Below, piece by piece: positions 1 through 7,835 of a stretch of 25,179 bases of DNA. The DNA comes from Bacteroidia bacterium (GTDB lineage Bacteria; Bacteroidota; Bacteroidia; UKL13-3): contig JACFNJ010000007.1 of NCBI GenBank assembly GCA_019454865.1, positions 1-25,179 of the forward strand. Direction: 5' to 3'. The number at the start of each line of letters is the position of its first letter. Position 1 is the first letter of the stretch. The translations under genes and the position numbers were made by a program. Under the pieces are notes generated by a model that ran no database searches, was not told where the DNA came from, and worked only from the letters and a program-made list of their open reading frames with translations.

Positions 1-1605
1 ATCGTATGGAGGCGAAATTAAAATAAATTCCTTACCATACATATTCGAACTTGGTCCTTTGCCACGTAAGATAAGTCCTTTGTATCCACTATAAGCACCT
101 AGTTCGGTATAGTCCCAATTTGCTGTTTCATCTCCAATAAATTCCCATCCATCTTTTAACTCCGGATAATCGGGTGTGAAAGCATGGTAGTTAATAGGTG
201 TTGATTGATTTACTAATATAGCGTTTGTAAAAGTTTTTGTGTTTGAACCGTTTGCATTTGTTACAGTTAATGTAATTGTTTTGTAACCCGGTGTTGTGTA
301 CGAAATATTAGTTGGGTTTTGAATATTTGATGTTTGTGGAGTAGCTCCTTCGCCAAAATCCCAAGCCCATGAAGTAGGAGTACCATTATAGGATAAATCG
401 TTAAAATTTACTGTAGTACCAATACACAATTGACGTTCATACGATGGGTTTCCAGACATTAACAAACCAAAAGCAGGTGTTGGAGCACAAGCTGTAACGG
501 GGTCTAATACTCCTGTTTCAACTAAGTTTTGGTACGACACTAGTTTACTTCTATAATTTTCAATACTGAAATGCATGCGAGCAATTTGTTGTTTTGTAAA
601 CATATTACTTGCACAGTTTCCAATAAAATAATCCATGAAATTTTCTTGCATATCCGGACGATCCCATTTTAATGTATCATAACGGTCGTTGCTGCATGTG
701 TTAAATTCAGGGAAATTACATCTGTTACGTAATGGTTCTGTATTACTTGGAGCGAAATATGTAGGAGGTGTGTCATCTACTCCATCATTTTGCATCTCGC
801 ATGAGTCTGTAGCTTGGAACGGGTGATATAATCCTAACCAATGCCCTGTTTCATGGGTTGTAGTTGTAACATTTGGTGTTTGTCCTGGTGATGAAGTTCC
901 GATATTTCCGAATTCATTATTTATTACCATAATTCCATCGGTTAAAGCTGACCATGCACCACCACCAGCAGGAAACTGCGCATATCCTGCAACAGCTAAT
1001 CCGGGGCCTCTATTTATTGTTTTAACAACCCAAATGTTAAAGTATCTTTTTGTGTCCCATACACTAGTTTTCTTTAGGTTGTCATTACCGCTATTATACA
1101 TTGATGATTGAACCCTAACTATACCATTTGTACAGTTACCATTTGGGTCTTTACGAGCTAAACGAAATTCAATTTCAGCATCGCCTGCAAGCTGTTTGAA
1201 GTCAAATGGCATACCATTAAAAATACCTGCACGTCTGTTTGCTGTATCTGAATTAAGGTTTCTAAAACTTTTATTTAAAAAGTTAATCTCACTTTGAACT
1301 TGTGCATCACTTATGTTTTCTGAACCATTTTTACTACCATAAAAAATGTGAACTACAACAGGTATTATGTACTTTGGAGCTCCGGCTTTTTGAACTTTTT
1401 TCGATTCAACCTGACGAAATGCTTCTGATTTCTTATAAGTTTCCCAATCTGCTTTAAACTTGTTTTCGTTTGCTTCTATCTGCGGATACAGTGCTTTTAG
1501 TTCTTTATTATATTCGTCTGTACCACATGGTGCGGTTACATGTTGAGCAAAAACTCCTGTTGATGCGTACAACAAACCTACTCCTAAAAGTATTCTTTTT
1601 ATCAT
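1..1605 (-). CDS. Secreted M43-family (pappalysin/cytophagalysin-like) zinc metalloprotease with PKD domain, 3' end missing
   Basis: This gene is open to the left window edge, so only the first 535 codons are visible. The ATG is at 1603-1605. Residues 1-20 form a signal peptide (MIKRILLGVG..., cleavage likely after GVFA). The catalytic zinc site HETGHWLGLYH (H251, E252, H255, H261) matches the extended HExxHxxGxxH motif of metzincins, and a Met-turn-like QENFMDYF follows, as in MEROPS family M43. Residues about 373-465 form a PKD domain (WAWDFG...GYKTITLTVTN). After this a jelly-roll or adhesion-type domain begins (DGWEFIGDETANWDY) and is cut by the edge. Family members in Bacteroidota usually end in a T9SS sorting domain, which would lie outside the window. 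The likely role is extracellular protein degradation. Its substrate cannot be told from sequence. Confidence 0.9.
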   Translation of the reverse strand, partial: MIKRILLGVGLLYASTGVFAQHVTAPCGTDEYNKELKALYPQIEANENKFKADWETYKKSEAFRQVESKKVQKAGAPKYIIPVVVHIFYGSKNGSENISDAQVQSEINFLNKSFRNLNSDTANRRAGIFNGMPFDFKQLAGDAEIEFRLARKDPNGNCTNGIVRVQSSMYNSGNDNLKKTSVWDTKRYFNIWVVKTINRGPGLAVAGYAQFPAGGGAWSALTDGIMVINNEFGNIGTSSPGQTPNVTTTTHETGHWLGLYHPFQATDSCEMQNDGVDDTPPTYFAPSNTEPLRNRCNFPEFNTCSNDRYDTLKWDRPDMQENFMDYFIGNCASNMFTKQQIARMHFSIENYRSKLVSYQNLVETGVLDPVTACAPTPAFGLLMSGNPSYERQLCIGTTVNFNDLSYNGTPTSWAWDFGEGATPQTSNIQNPTNISYTTPGYKTITLTVTNANGSNTKTFTNAILVNQSTPINYHAFTPDYPELKDGWEFIGDETANWDYTELGAYSGYKGLILRGKGPSSNMYGKEFILISPPYD

Positions 1606-1745
1606 AGCGTAATTATTCTTTTACTAAATACAATGCGGCAAAATAATATCTTTTTTTTTCAAAGGCAATCTTATTTACGTTTTACTTGTATTTTATTGAT
1701 ATTTAAATGTTGTTATTTTCTACAAATAAGTTTTAAATAAGGTTA

Positions 1746-2246
1746 TTATGGCAAAGTTTTGGGCATTTCCCATACTTCTAAGTTTTTACACGTTTTGCCC
1801 TCTATAGTAAACCGAAGTGCTGTGCATTTGCTATGAAACCCTTTTAGTCCGGCTGCTCCCGGATTAAAATGCATTAATCCAAATTCTTTGTCTCGTATTA
1901 CTTTTAAAATATGCGAATGACCACAAACCATTATATCCGGACGATGTGTGTGAATTAAACGTAAACATTTTTTACTGTACTTGCCAGGGTAGCCTCCGAT
2001 GTGTATGAGTAACACTTTTAGCTGTTCAACTGTAAAAATTGCGTGTTCAGGCATTTCGATTCTTAATTCTTGCCCATCAACATTACCCCAAACAGATTGC
2101 AATGGCTTGAATTGTTTTAAAGTATTATATGTTTCAATGTTTCCCCAATCGCCTGCATGCCATATTTGATCACAATTTTCAAAAAAGCGGTATAATTGTG
2201 CAGGAAAATCGCCATGTGTGTCGGATAGAACTCCAATTTTAATCAT
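1746..2246 (-). CDS. YfcE/MJ0936-type metallophosphoesterase
   Basis: A 166-residue calcineurin-like phosphoesterase of the small YfcE/Vps29-like class, usually a cytoplasmic metal-dependent phosphodiesterase. All metal-binding motifs are present: D9-T-H11 near the N terminus, GD33 in HAGDWGN, GN55 in WGNVDG, H82 in LLIHIGG, and H110-S-H112 in CGHSHI. The length fits a complete single-domain protein. It starts with ATG at 2244-2246, only 22 bases from the divergent rhomboid gene, so its promoter must lie in or over that gene's 5' end. The natural substrate is unknown for most of this family and cannot be inferred here. Confidence 0.9.
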   Translation of the reverse strand: MIKIGVLSDTHGDFPAQLYRFFENCDQIWHAGDWGNIETYNTLKQFKPLQSVWGNVDGQELRIEMPEHAIFTVEQLKVLLIHIGGYPGKYSKKCLRLIHTHRPDIMVCGHSHILKVIRDKEFGLMHFNPGAAGLKGFHSKCTALRFTIEGKTCKNLEVWEMPKTLP

Positions 2247-2268
2247 GGCTCAATTTATAAAAAATTAA

Positions 2269-2874
2269 ATGACAATTTATATTATTATCATTACTTCAAT
2301 TGTAAGTATTGTATGTTTTTATAACAATGCTGTTTACCGGCAATTAATTTTAAACCCATATTTAGTTAAAGAAAAAAAAGAATGGTATCGCTTGTTTTCA
2401 AGTGGGCTGATGCATGCTGATTTTTTACACCTTTTTGTAAATATGTTTGTGTTGTATAGTTTTGGTAATGTTGTTGAGTTTTATTACCAAATTGTATTTG
2501 GCGATGTTAGTAAATGGATTTTTATTTTACTGTATATTACATCAATTGCAGCTGCAAATTTTTCAACCCAATATAAATACCAAAACAGTAGCTATTATAA
2601 TTCATTAGGCGCAAGTGGTGCAGTAAGTGCGGTGGTATTTACCAGTATTTTGTTTGACCCGTTTAATAAAATTTATTTATATGGATTGATAGGAATTCCT
2701 GGAATTATTTTAGGTATTTTATACTTAGGATACAGCTATTATATGAGTAAAAGAAATTCGGATAATACAAACCATGAGGCACATTTTTATGGTGCTGTTT
2801 ATGGTGTTTTGTTTACCTTAGTATTAAAACCAAAAGTGTTTTTGTTTTTTATTGAACAATTACGAAATTTCTAA
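2269..2874 (+). CDS. Rhomboid family intramembrane serine protease
   Basis: A 201-residue polytopic membrane protein with the rhomboid signature. It has the WYR loop motif (residues 39-41), HADFLHLFVNM in TM2 (H54 and N58 match the oxyanion-side H...N of GlpG), the nucleophile in GAS116GAV (TM4), and the catalytic histidine H172 followed by a GxxxG helix (HFYGAVYG) in TM6. About six membrane segments are visible and there is no extra soluble domain, so this is a minimal bacterial rhomboid. It should cleave transmembrane segments of other inner-membrane proteins, but no client is evident nearby. The leader is A/T-rich without a Shine-Dalgarno sequence. The gene converges on the outer-membrane protein gene, with only 7 bases between stop codons. 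Confidence 0.9.
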   Translation: MTIYIIIITSIVSIVCFYNNAVYRQLILNPYLVKEKKEWYRLFSSGLMHADFLHLFVNMFVLYSFGNVVEFYYQIVFGDVSKWIFILLYITSIAAANFSTQYKYQNSSYYNSLGASGAVSAVVFTSILFDPFNKIYLYGLIGIPGIILGILYLGYSYYMSKRNSDNTNHEAHFYGAVYGVLFTLVLKPKVFLFFIEQLRNF

Positions 2875-2881
2875 GTTGGAT

Positions 2882-3499
2882 TTAAAAGAATAATCCTACT
2901 CGAATATGTATAGGTGATGGACTAAAGCTGCGTTGTACATCATGCAATAAATCATATAAAATTATAAAATATGCACCCGAATGGTCAGTAAACGATTGGA
3001 TTTGTCCTCCGCCTACCAAAAAAGAATTTACCCATTGTCTTTGCTCGGTTTTTGTCATGAAATCATAAACACTTGTATTCATGGGCATATATTCTGCCTG
3101 TGCAAAAATATTATCAAACACTTTTAACCTGCCAAATGCACTAGTACCAAATGCAAAATTTGAATATGTTTGTTTGCCTGAAGTAGTGTTGTTATCTAAT
3201 GAATAATAATAAAAGGATAAGCCAGCGCCTGCAGATAATATTTCATTTATTGGATAGATTGCAATAGGTTCTACAGAAAATTGATTGCCATAATTGGAAA
3301 AATACATGCTTGCACTTACTCCGTAATTTAGCTTGCTGTACCATTTAGGAGTTCTATTTTTGTTAATTTCTTCCAATTGTTTTTCATTTTTTATTTCTGC
3401 TTCTTTTTCCGGGTCTATTTGCTCCAATTTACGTTGGGCAAATGTGCTTTGAGATAATATTAAAGCTAAAATAAAACTATAAATATATTTAGTGCTCAT
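2882..3499 (-). CDS. Predicted small outer-membrane beta-barrel protein
   Basis: I do not recognise a named family. I chose the ATG at 3497-3499 because it gives a clean signal peptide (MSTKYIYSFILALILS..., cleavage near TFA|Q). A longer reading frame only adds 18 residues from a GTG at 3553. After the signal comes a short charged segment rich in Lys/Glu (about 23-45), then alternating aromatic/polar strands up to the C terminus, which ends IHIRVGLFF. A terminal phenylalanine after a beta strand is typical of proteins inserted by BAM. Repeated short amphipathic strands (VSASMYFSNYG, AGAGLSFYYYS, FNAFGTS-like) suggest a porin-like barrel of about eight strands. The function is unknown. Confidence 0.7.
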   Translation of the reverse strand: MSTKYIYSFILALILSQSTFAQRKLEQIDPEKEAEIKNEKQLEEINKNRTPKWYSKLNYGVSASMYFSNYGNQFSVEPIAIYPINEILSAGAGLSFYYYSLDNNTTSGKQTYSNFAFGTSAFGRLKVFDNIFAQAEYMPMNTSVYDFMTKTEQRQWVNSFLVGGGQIQSFTDHSGAYFIILYDLLHDVQRSFSPSPIHIRVGLFF

Positions 3500-3583
3500 T
3501 TGTATAGAACCAAAGGTGTATGAAATAGAAAAGCGAAAATAAAAATTATTCACGAATATTAGTTTTTTCCATTTTAATAGGTA

Positions 3584-3591
3584 TAATTTCG
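3584..3591 (+). promoter_or_regulatory. Possible -7 element upstream of serC
   Basis: TAATTTCG matches the Bacteroidota -7 consensus TAnnTTTG at all but one position and lies 28 bases before the serC ATG. A T-run at 3563-3568 could serve as the -33 region but no clear TTTG is present. The assignment rests on motif and position only. Confidence 0.25.
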
Positions 3592-3619
3592 CAGCATATT
3601 TTAACTATTATTAATTATC

Positions 3620-4696
3620 ATGAACAAAGTTCACAATTTTTCTGCAGGTCCGGCAGTTTTACCTCAGTCAGCAATTGATGCTTCAATTGCAGCGCTTCAA
3701 AATTTTGCAAGTACAGGCTTGTCTTTAATTGAAATAAGCCACCGAAGTAAAGAATATACCGAAGTAGTTGCAGAAGCTACACAGTTAGTTAAAGATATTT
3801 TACAATTAGGTGATGATTATGCAGTAGCGTTTTTGCAAGGTGGTGCTAGCTTGCAATTTGATATGATACCGATGAATTGGTTAGGAGAGGGAGAAACTGC
3901 AGCCTATGTTAATACAGGAGTATGGGCAGGAAGAGCAATTAAGGAGGCAAAACTTTTTGGAAATGTAAATGTGCTTGCAAGTAGTGAGGATAAAAACTTT
4001 AACTATATCCCTAAAAATTACGCAATACCTGCTGATGTTAAATATTATCATTGCACAAGTAATAATACAATATATGGAACTGAAATGTTTGATTTTCCGG
4101 ATACCAACGGTGTACCATTAGTTTGTGATATGAGCTCAGATATTTTCAGTCGTCCGTTTGATGCAAATAAATTTGATATGATATATGCCGGTGCACAAAA
4201 AAATATGGGCCCGGCTGGAACTACTTTAGTTATCGTTAAAAAATCATTTCTTGAGAAGCGTGCTAAACGTATAATACCAACCATGTTAGATTATAAAATA
4301 CATCTTGAAAATGAAAGTATGTATAATACTCCAAGTGTATTTGCAATATTTGTTTGTATGCACACCTTGCGTTGGGTTAAGCAAATAGGCTTAGAAGCAA
4401 TGGAAAAAAGAAACAAAGCTAAAGCCGATTTGTTATATGCTGAAATTGATAGAAACAGCTTATTTGTTGGAACTACTGCTATTGAAGACAGAAGCAGAAT
4501 GAATGTAAATTTTGTTTTGAAAAATAAAGAATACGAAGAAGAATTTTTGAAATTCTGTAAAGCAAAAAATTTAAGCGGATTAAAAGGACACCGTTCTGTA
4601 GGAGGTTTACGTGCAAGCTTATACAATGCATTGGAAATTGAAAGTGTACAAGCATTAGTAGATGCAATGCAAGAGTTTGAGAAGATGAAAGCTTAA
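3620..4696 (+). CDS. serC: Phosphoserine aminotransferase
   Basis: A 358-residue class V PLP-dependent aminotransferase, full length for SerC. It converts 3-phosphohydroxypyruvate and glutamate to O-phosphoserine and 2-oxoglutarate, the second step of serine synthesis, and may also act in pyridoxal phosphate synthesis. The N-terminal FSAGPAVLP and SHRSKEY motifs are characteristic. FLQGGASLQF contributes to cofactor binding, and K194 in YAGAQKNMGPAG is the Schiff-base lysine. The C-terminal KGHRSVGGLRASLYNA is the usual substrate-binding end. serA follows 76 bases downstream and DUF1015 after that, a common Bacteroidota arrangement, so the three genes probably form one transcript. Confidence 0.97.
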   Translation: MNKVHNFSAGPAVLPQSAIDASIAALQNFASTGLSLIEISHRSKEYTEVVAEATQLVKDILQLGDDYAVAFLQGGASLQFDMIPMNWLGEGETAAYVNTGVWAGRAIKEAKLFGNVNVLASSEDKNFNYIPKNYAIPADVKYYHCTSNNTIYGTEMFDFPDTNGVPLVCDMSSDIFSRPFDANKFDMIYAGAQKNMGPAGTTLVIVKKSFLEKRAKRIIPTMLDYKIHLENESMYNTPSVFAIFVCMHTLRWVKQIGLEAMEKRNKAKADLLYAEIDRNSLFVGTTAIEDRSRMNVNFVLKNKEYEEEFLKFCKAKNLSGLKGHRSVGGLRASLYNALEIESVQALVDAMQEFEKMKA

Positions 4697-4772
4697 CGCA
4701 TTTGATTGCATTTAGAGCATCATAAAATAATTCAGTTATAAAAATAAATATTATTAAAATACTAAAACAAAA

Positions 4773-5738
4773 ATGATAAAGATTTTAGCCAATGATGGCA
4801 TTGATGTAAACGGTAAAAATATTTTAGAAAAGGCTGGTTTTGTAGTAGAAACAAATAAGATAGCACAAGAAAATTTAGCAAGCGAGCTTCAAAAATTTGA
4901 TGCTATTTTGGTGCGTAGTGCTACTAAAGTTAGAAAAGATATAATTGATGCTTGCCCTAATTTAAAGCTAATAGGTAGGGGTGGAGTGGGCATGGATAAT
5001 ATTGATGTGGCTTATGCAAAAAACAAAGGTATTGCTGTTATTAATACTCCGGCTTCATCAAGTGCATCGGTAGCAGAGTTGGTATTTGCTCATATTTTTA
5101 CCGGAACACGTTTCTTGCAAATAACAAATCGTGTTATGCCTTTACAAGGAAATTCAGAATTTGCAAACTTAAAAAAAGTAGCTAGTAACGGAATTGAATT
5201 AAACGGCAAAACCATGGGTATTTACGGGTTTGGCAGAATAGGGCAAGAAGTTGCTAAAATAGGTATAGGGCTTGGAATGAAAATACTTGCTTTTGATCCG
5301 TATGTGTCCACAGTAGATTTAAGTTTGGATTTGCCGGCATTAGGACAAAACTCAAGACTTAAAGTATCCATTCAAACAGTAAGTGAAGAGTCTGTTATTA
5401 CACATTCTGATTTTATTACTTTTCATGTTCCATTTAATGAAGGTGATAAAGCAATAATTAATGCAGCAAAAATGGAAAAAATGAAAAAAGGTGTAGGACT
5501 TATAAATTGTTCAAGAGGTGGAGTAATTGATGAAAAAGATTTATTATTTGCTTTAGAAAGTAATCGTGTTGCATTTGCCGGATTGGATGTGTTTGAAAAA
5601 GAACCTCCGGTTAATATGGAAATTTTAAAACACGATAGAGTAAGCTTAAGTCCGCATATTGGTGGAAGCACAGTAGAAGCACAAAATCGTATAGGAATTG
5701 AACTTGCAGAAAAAGTAATTGAACATTTTAAAAAATAG
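4773..5738 (+). CDS. serA: D-3-phosphoglycerate dehydrogenase, short form without ACT domain
   Basis: A 321-residue D-isomer-specific 2-hydroxyacid dehydrogenase catalysing the first step of serine synthesis (3-phosphoglycerate to 3-phosphohydroxypyruvate, NAD+). The Rossmann motif GFGRIG is at residues 152-157, and the catalytic residues are R248 (NCSRGGVIDE), E277 (FEKEPP) and H295 (SPHIGGST). The N-terminal RSATKVRKD and GRGGVGMDNID motifs match the family. It lacks the C-terminal ACT or ASB regulatory domains of long SerA forms, so serine feedback through ACT is not expected. Its position beside serC supports SerA over other 2-hydroxyacid dehydrogenases. The leader is A-rich with no Shine-Dalgarno sequence. 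Confidence 0.95.
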   Translation: MIKILANDGIDVNGKNILEKAGFVVETNKIAQENLASELQKFDAILVRSATKVRKDIIDACPNLKLIGRGGVGMDNIDVAYAKNKGIAVINTPASSSASVAELVFAHIFTGTRFLQITNRVMPLQGNSEFANLKKVASNGIELNGKTMGIYGFGRIGQEVAKIGIGLGMKILAFDPYVSTVDLSLDLPALGQNSRLKVSIQTVSEESVITHSDFITFHVPFNEGDKAIINAAKMEKMKKGVGLINCSRGGVIDEKDLLFALESNRVAFAGLDVFEKEPPVNMEILKHDRVSLSPHIGGSTVEAQNRIGIELAEKVIEHFKK

Positions 5739-5750
5739 AGCCTGTTAAAA

Positions 5751-6998
5751 ATGGCAATTGTAAAACCATTCAAAGCATTACGCCCAACAAAAGATAAGGC
5801 AGCGCAAATTTCTGCCCCTGCATACGATTCAAGTAGTAGAGATAAATCATACCACGAATTGGAAACTAATCCTTTTAGTTATTTGCACGTAGTAAAACCT
5901 TATCTGCATTTTAAAGGAGAGAAAAAAAATCCTGAGAAACATTTTCCATTAGGTATCGAGCATCTTACCAAGTTTAAGCAACAAGGTTGGTTGCAAAAAG
6001 ATAGTAGTGATTCGTATTATATTTATCGAGTTATAAAAGGCAGCAATGCTTATACCGGAATTATAGCAGCTGCAAGTGTTAATGACTACAACGATAATAT
6101 TATTTTAAAACACGAAAACACCTTAACCGAAAAGCAAAATGAGTTGGCCGAGCATATTCGTTGGTTTAAGCAACTTGGTAATCCGGTTTTGCTTACCTAT
6201 CCCGATTCACAAAAAATTGATGAGTTAATCAATCATTATATTGGCACTCAAATTCCGGAGTATAATTTTATAAGCAATGACCAATTAAAACATAATTTGT
6301 GGGTAATCAGTAATCCGGATGATGTGAAAATTATACAACAAGAATTTGAAAATATACCTAAACTCTACATTGCTGATGGTCATCATCGAAGTGCCGGTTC
6401 GGCAGCGTATTGTAACTATATGCGGAATGCGAAGAAGAATTATTTGTCTGATGATGCATTTAATTTTTTTCCGGTTTGTTTGATACCTTTTTCTAAGTTA
6501 CGCATTTTTGAATACCACCGTTTGGTAAAAGACAGTTTGGTGTATGATGTCAAATTTATGGAATCCATAAAAAAATATTTTGACGTAATACCAAGCGGAC
6601 ATTTACCGGTGCAACCATTGGAACCACGTGAGTTTGGCTTATATTTTAATCATACCGCATATCTGTTGAAACTTAAAACTGAATTTTTAAAACAACTTAA
6701 TGGTATATTGGATAATCTTGATGTGAGCATTGTTGAAGAATTTATTTTAAAGCGAATATTTTCAATTAATGATAGCAAGACAGATAAGCGATTATCCTTT
6801 ATTGATGGCAGTAAAGGCATTTTAACTTTGCAAGAAACAATAGATAATAAAACGTTTGATTTAGCAATAACCTTGTATAAAACAGCGGTGTCTGAAATAA
6901 TTGATGTTGCTGAAAATAATTTAATCATGCCACCTAAATCTACCTGGATTGAACCTAAGCTTAGAACCGGATTAGTGATATACGAAACTGAAGAGTAA
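5751..6998 (+). CDS. DUF1015 family protein in serine operon
   Basis: A 415-residue protein of the DUF1015 family (PF06245), recognised by the N-terminal PFKALRP segment, SAPAYDSSS, and the family's central motif IADGHHRSAGSAAY (D209, G210, H211, H212, R213). Its function is not established. It starts 12 bases after serA stops, so it is almost certainly co-transcribed with serC and serA. The motif pattern [I/V]xGxHRxxAxxxA resembles the nucleotide-handling GxxRxxA loop of ParB/sulfiredoxin-fold proteins, a fold that includes free serine kinases. That is my inference from a short motif. It has no signal peptide or membrane segments, so it is cytoplasmic. No serB (phosphoserine phosphatase) is visible in the window. 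Confidence 0.88.
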   Translation: MAIVKPFKALRPTKDKAAQISAPAYDSSSRDKSYHELETNPFSYLHVVKPYLHFKGEKKNPEKHFPLGIEHLTKFKQQGWLQKDSSDSYYIYRVIKGSNAYTGIIAAASVNDYNDNIILKHENTLTEKQNELAEHIRWFKQLGNPVLLTYPDSQKIDELINHYIGTQIPEYNFISNDQLKHNLWVISNPDDVKIIQQEFENIPKLYIADGHHRSAGSAAYCNYMRNAKKNYLSDDAFNFFPVCLIPFSKLRIFEYHRLVKDSLVYDVKFMESIKKYFDVIPSGHLPVQPLEPREFGLYFNHTAYLLKLKTEFLKQLNGILDNLDVSIVEEFILKRIFSINDSKTDKRLSFIDGSKGILTLQETIDNKTFDLAITLYKTAVSEIIDVAENNLIMPPKSTWIEPKLRTGLVIYETEE

Positions 6999-7053
6999 AT
7001 TTAATTAGGTTTTTTCAACTCAAGCGTTACAGCTTTAATATATTTATTTACAA

Positions 7054-7833
7054 ATGAACAGTAAACAGCAAAAATTAGAAGCATTCTCACGATTGTTGGA
7101 TATAATGGATGATTTGCGTGAGAAATGCCCTTGGGATAAAAATCAAACCAATGAGAGTTTGCGCCATTTAACTATAGAAGAAACCTATGAATTGAGTGAT
7201 GCAATATTGCAAAATGAGCCGCAAGAAATTAAAAAGGAGTTGGGAGATGTTTTATTACATATAATTTTTTATGCAAAAATAGGAAGTGAGAAAACCCTTT
7301 TTGATATAGCCGATGTATGCAATAGTCTTTGTGATAAATTAATTCACCGTCATCCTCACATTTATGGAGATGTGAAAGTGGAAAACGAGGAACAAGTAAA
7401 AGAAAACTGGGAACAACTAAAATTAAAGGAAGGTAATAAATCTGTACTTAGCGGTGTAGCTAAAGGCACACCAAGTATAGTTAAAGCGTTGCGTATGCAA
7501 GAAAAAGCTGCTCAAGTTGGATTCGATTGGAAAAATACCAACGAAGTTTGGGCTAAGGTTGATGAAGAATTAGCTGAGCTAAAGGAGGAGTTTAATAAGA
7601 GTAATGATAAGGATAAGATTGAAAAAGAATTTGGTGATTTTATTTTTTCATTGATTAATGTAGCGCGCAAGTACAATATAAATCCGGATGATGCTTTAGA
7701 AAAAACAAATCAAAAGTTTATACAACGATTTCAATACATCGAAACTCAGGCTACTAAACTTAATAAAAAAATTACCGATATGACTTTGGCTGAAATGGAT
7801 GTGTATTGGAATCAAGCTAAAACAATTAAGTAG
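7054..7833 (+). CDS. mazG: Nucleoside triphosphate pyrophosphohydrolase MazG
   Basis: A 259-residue, full-length two-domain MazG. It hydrolyses (d)NTPs to NMP and pyrophosphate as nucleotide-pool house-cleaning and has been linked to (p)ppGpp control in E. coli. The N-terminal domain has LREKCPWDKNQTNESL and the metal-binding EExxE...ExxD set (E42, E43, E46, E62, D65). SVLSGVAKGTPSIVKALRMQEKA is the usual inter-domain signature (about residues 129-151), and the second EExxE...ExxD set lies in VDEELAELKEEF and EKEFGDFIFSL. The downstream nuclease gene begins two bases after its stop, so the pair is probably translationally coupled. The start is an ATG with an A-rich leader. Confidence 0.95.
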   Translation: MNSKQQKLEAFSRLLDIMDDLREKCPWDKNQTNESLRHLTIEETYELSDAILQNEPQEIKKELGDVLLHIIFYAKIGSEKTLFDIADVCNSLCDKLIHRHPHIYGDVKVENEEQVKENWEQLKLKEGNKSVLSGVAKGTPSIVKALRMQEKAAQVGFDWKNTNEVWAKVDEELAELKEEFNKSNDKDKIEKEFGDFIFSLINVARKYNINPDDALEKTNQKFIQRFQYIETQATKLNKKITDMTLAEMDVYWNQAKTIK

Positions 7834-7835
7834 AA

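Noticed and set aside
1606..1745. Gap before the M43 gene as a promoter or small RNA
   Set aside because: A weak TTATTTTG-like match (minus strand, 1639-1646) with a TTG 19 bases upstream is present, but it has a mismatch in the key TA and the DNA is homopolymer-rich.
4048..4667. Three minus-strand frames inside serC
   Set aside because: They are antisense shadows of a fully conserved enzyme gene and have no promoter or family match.
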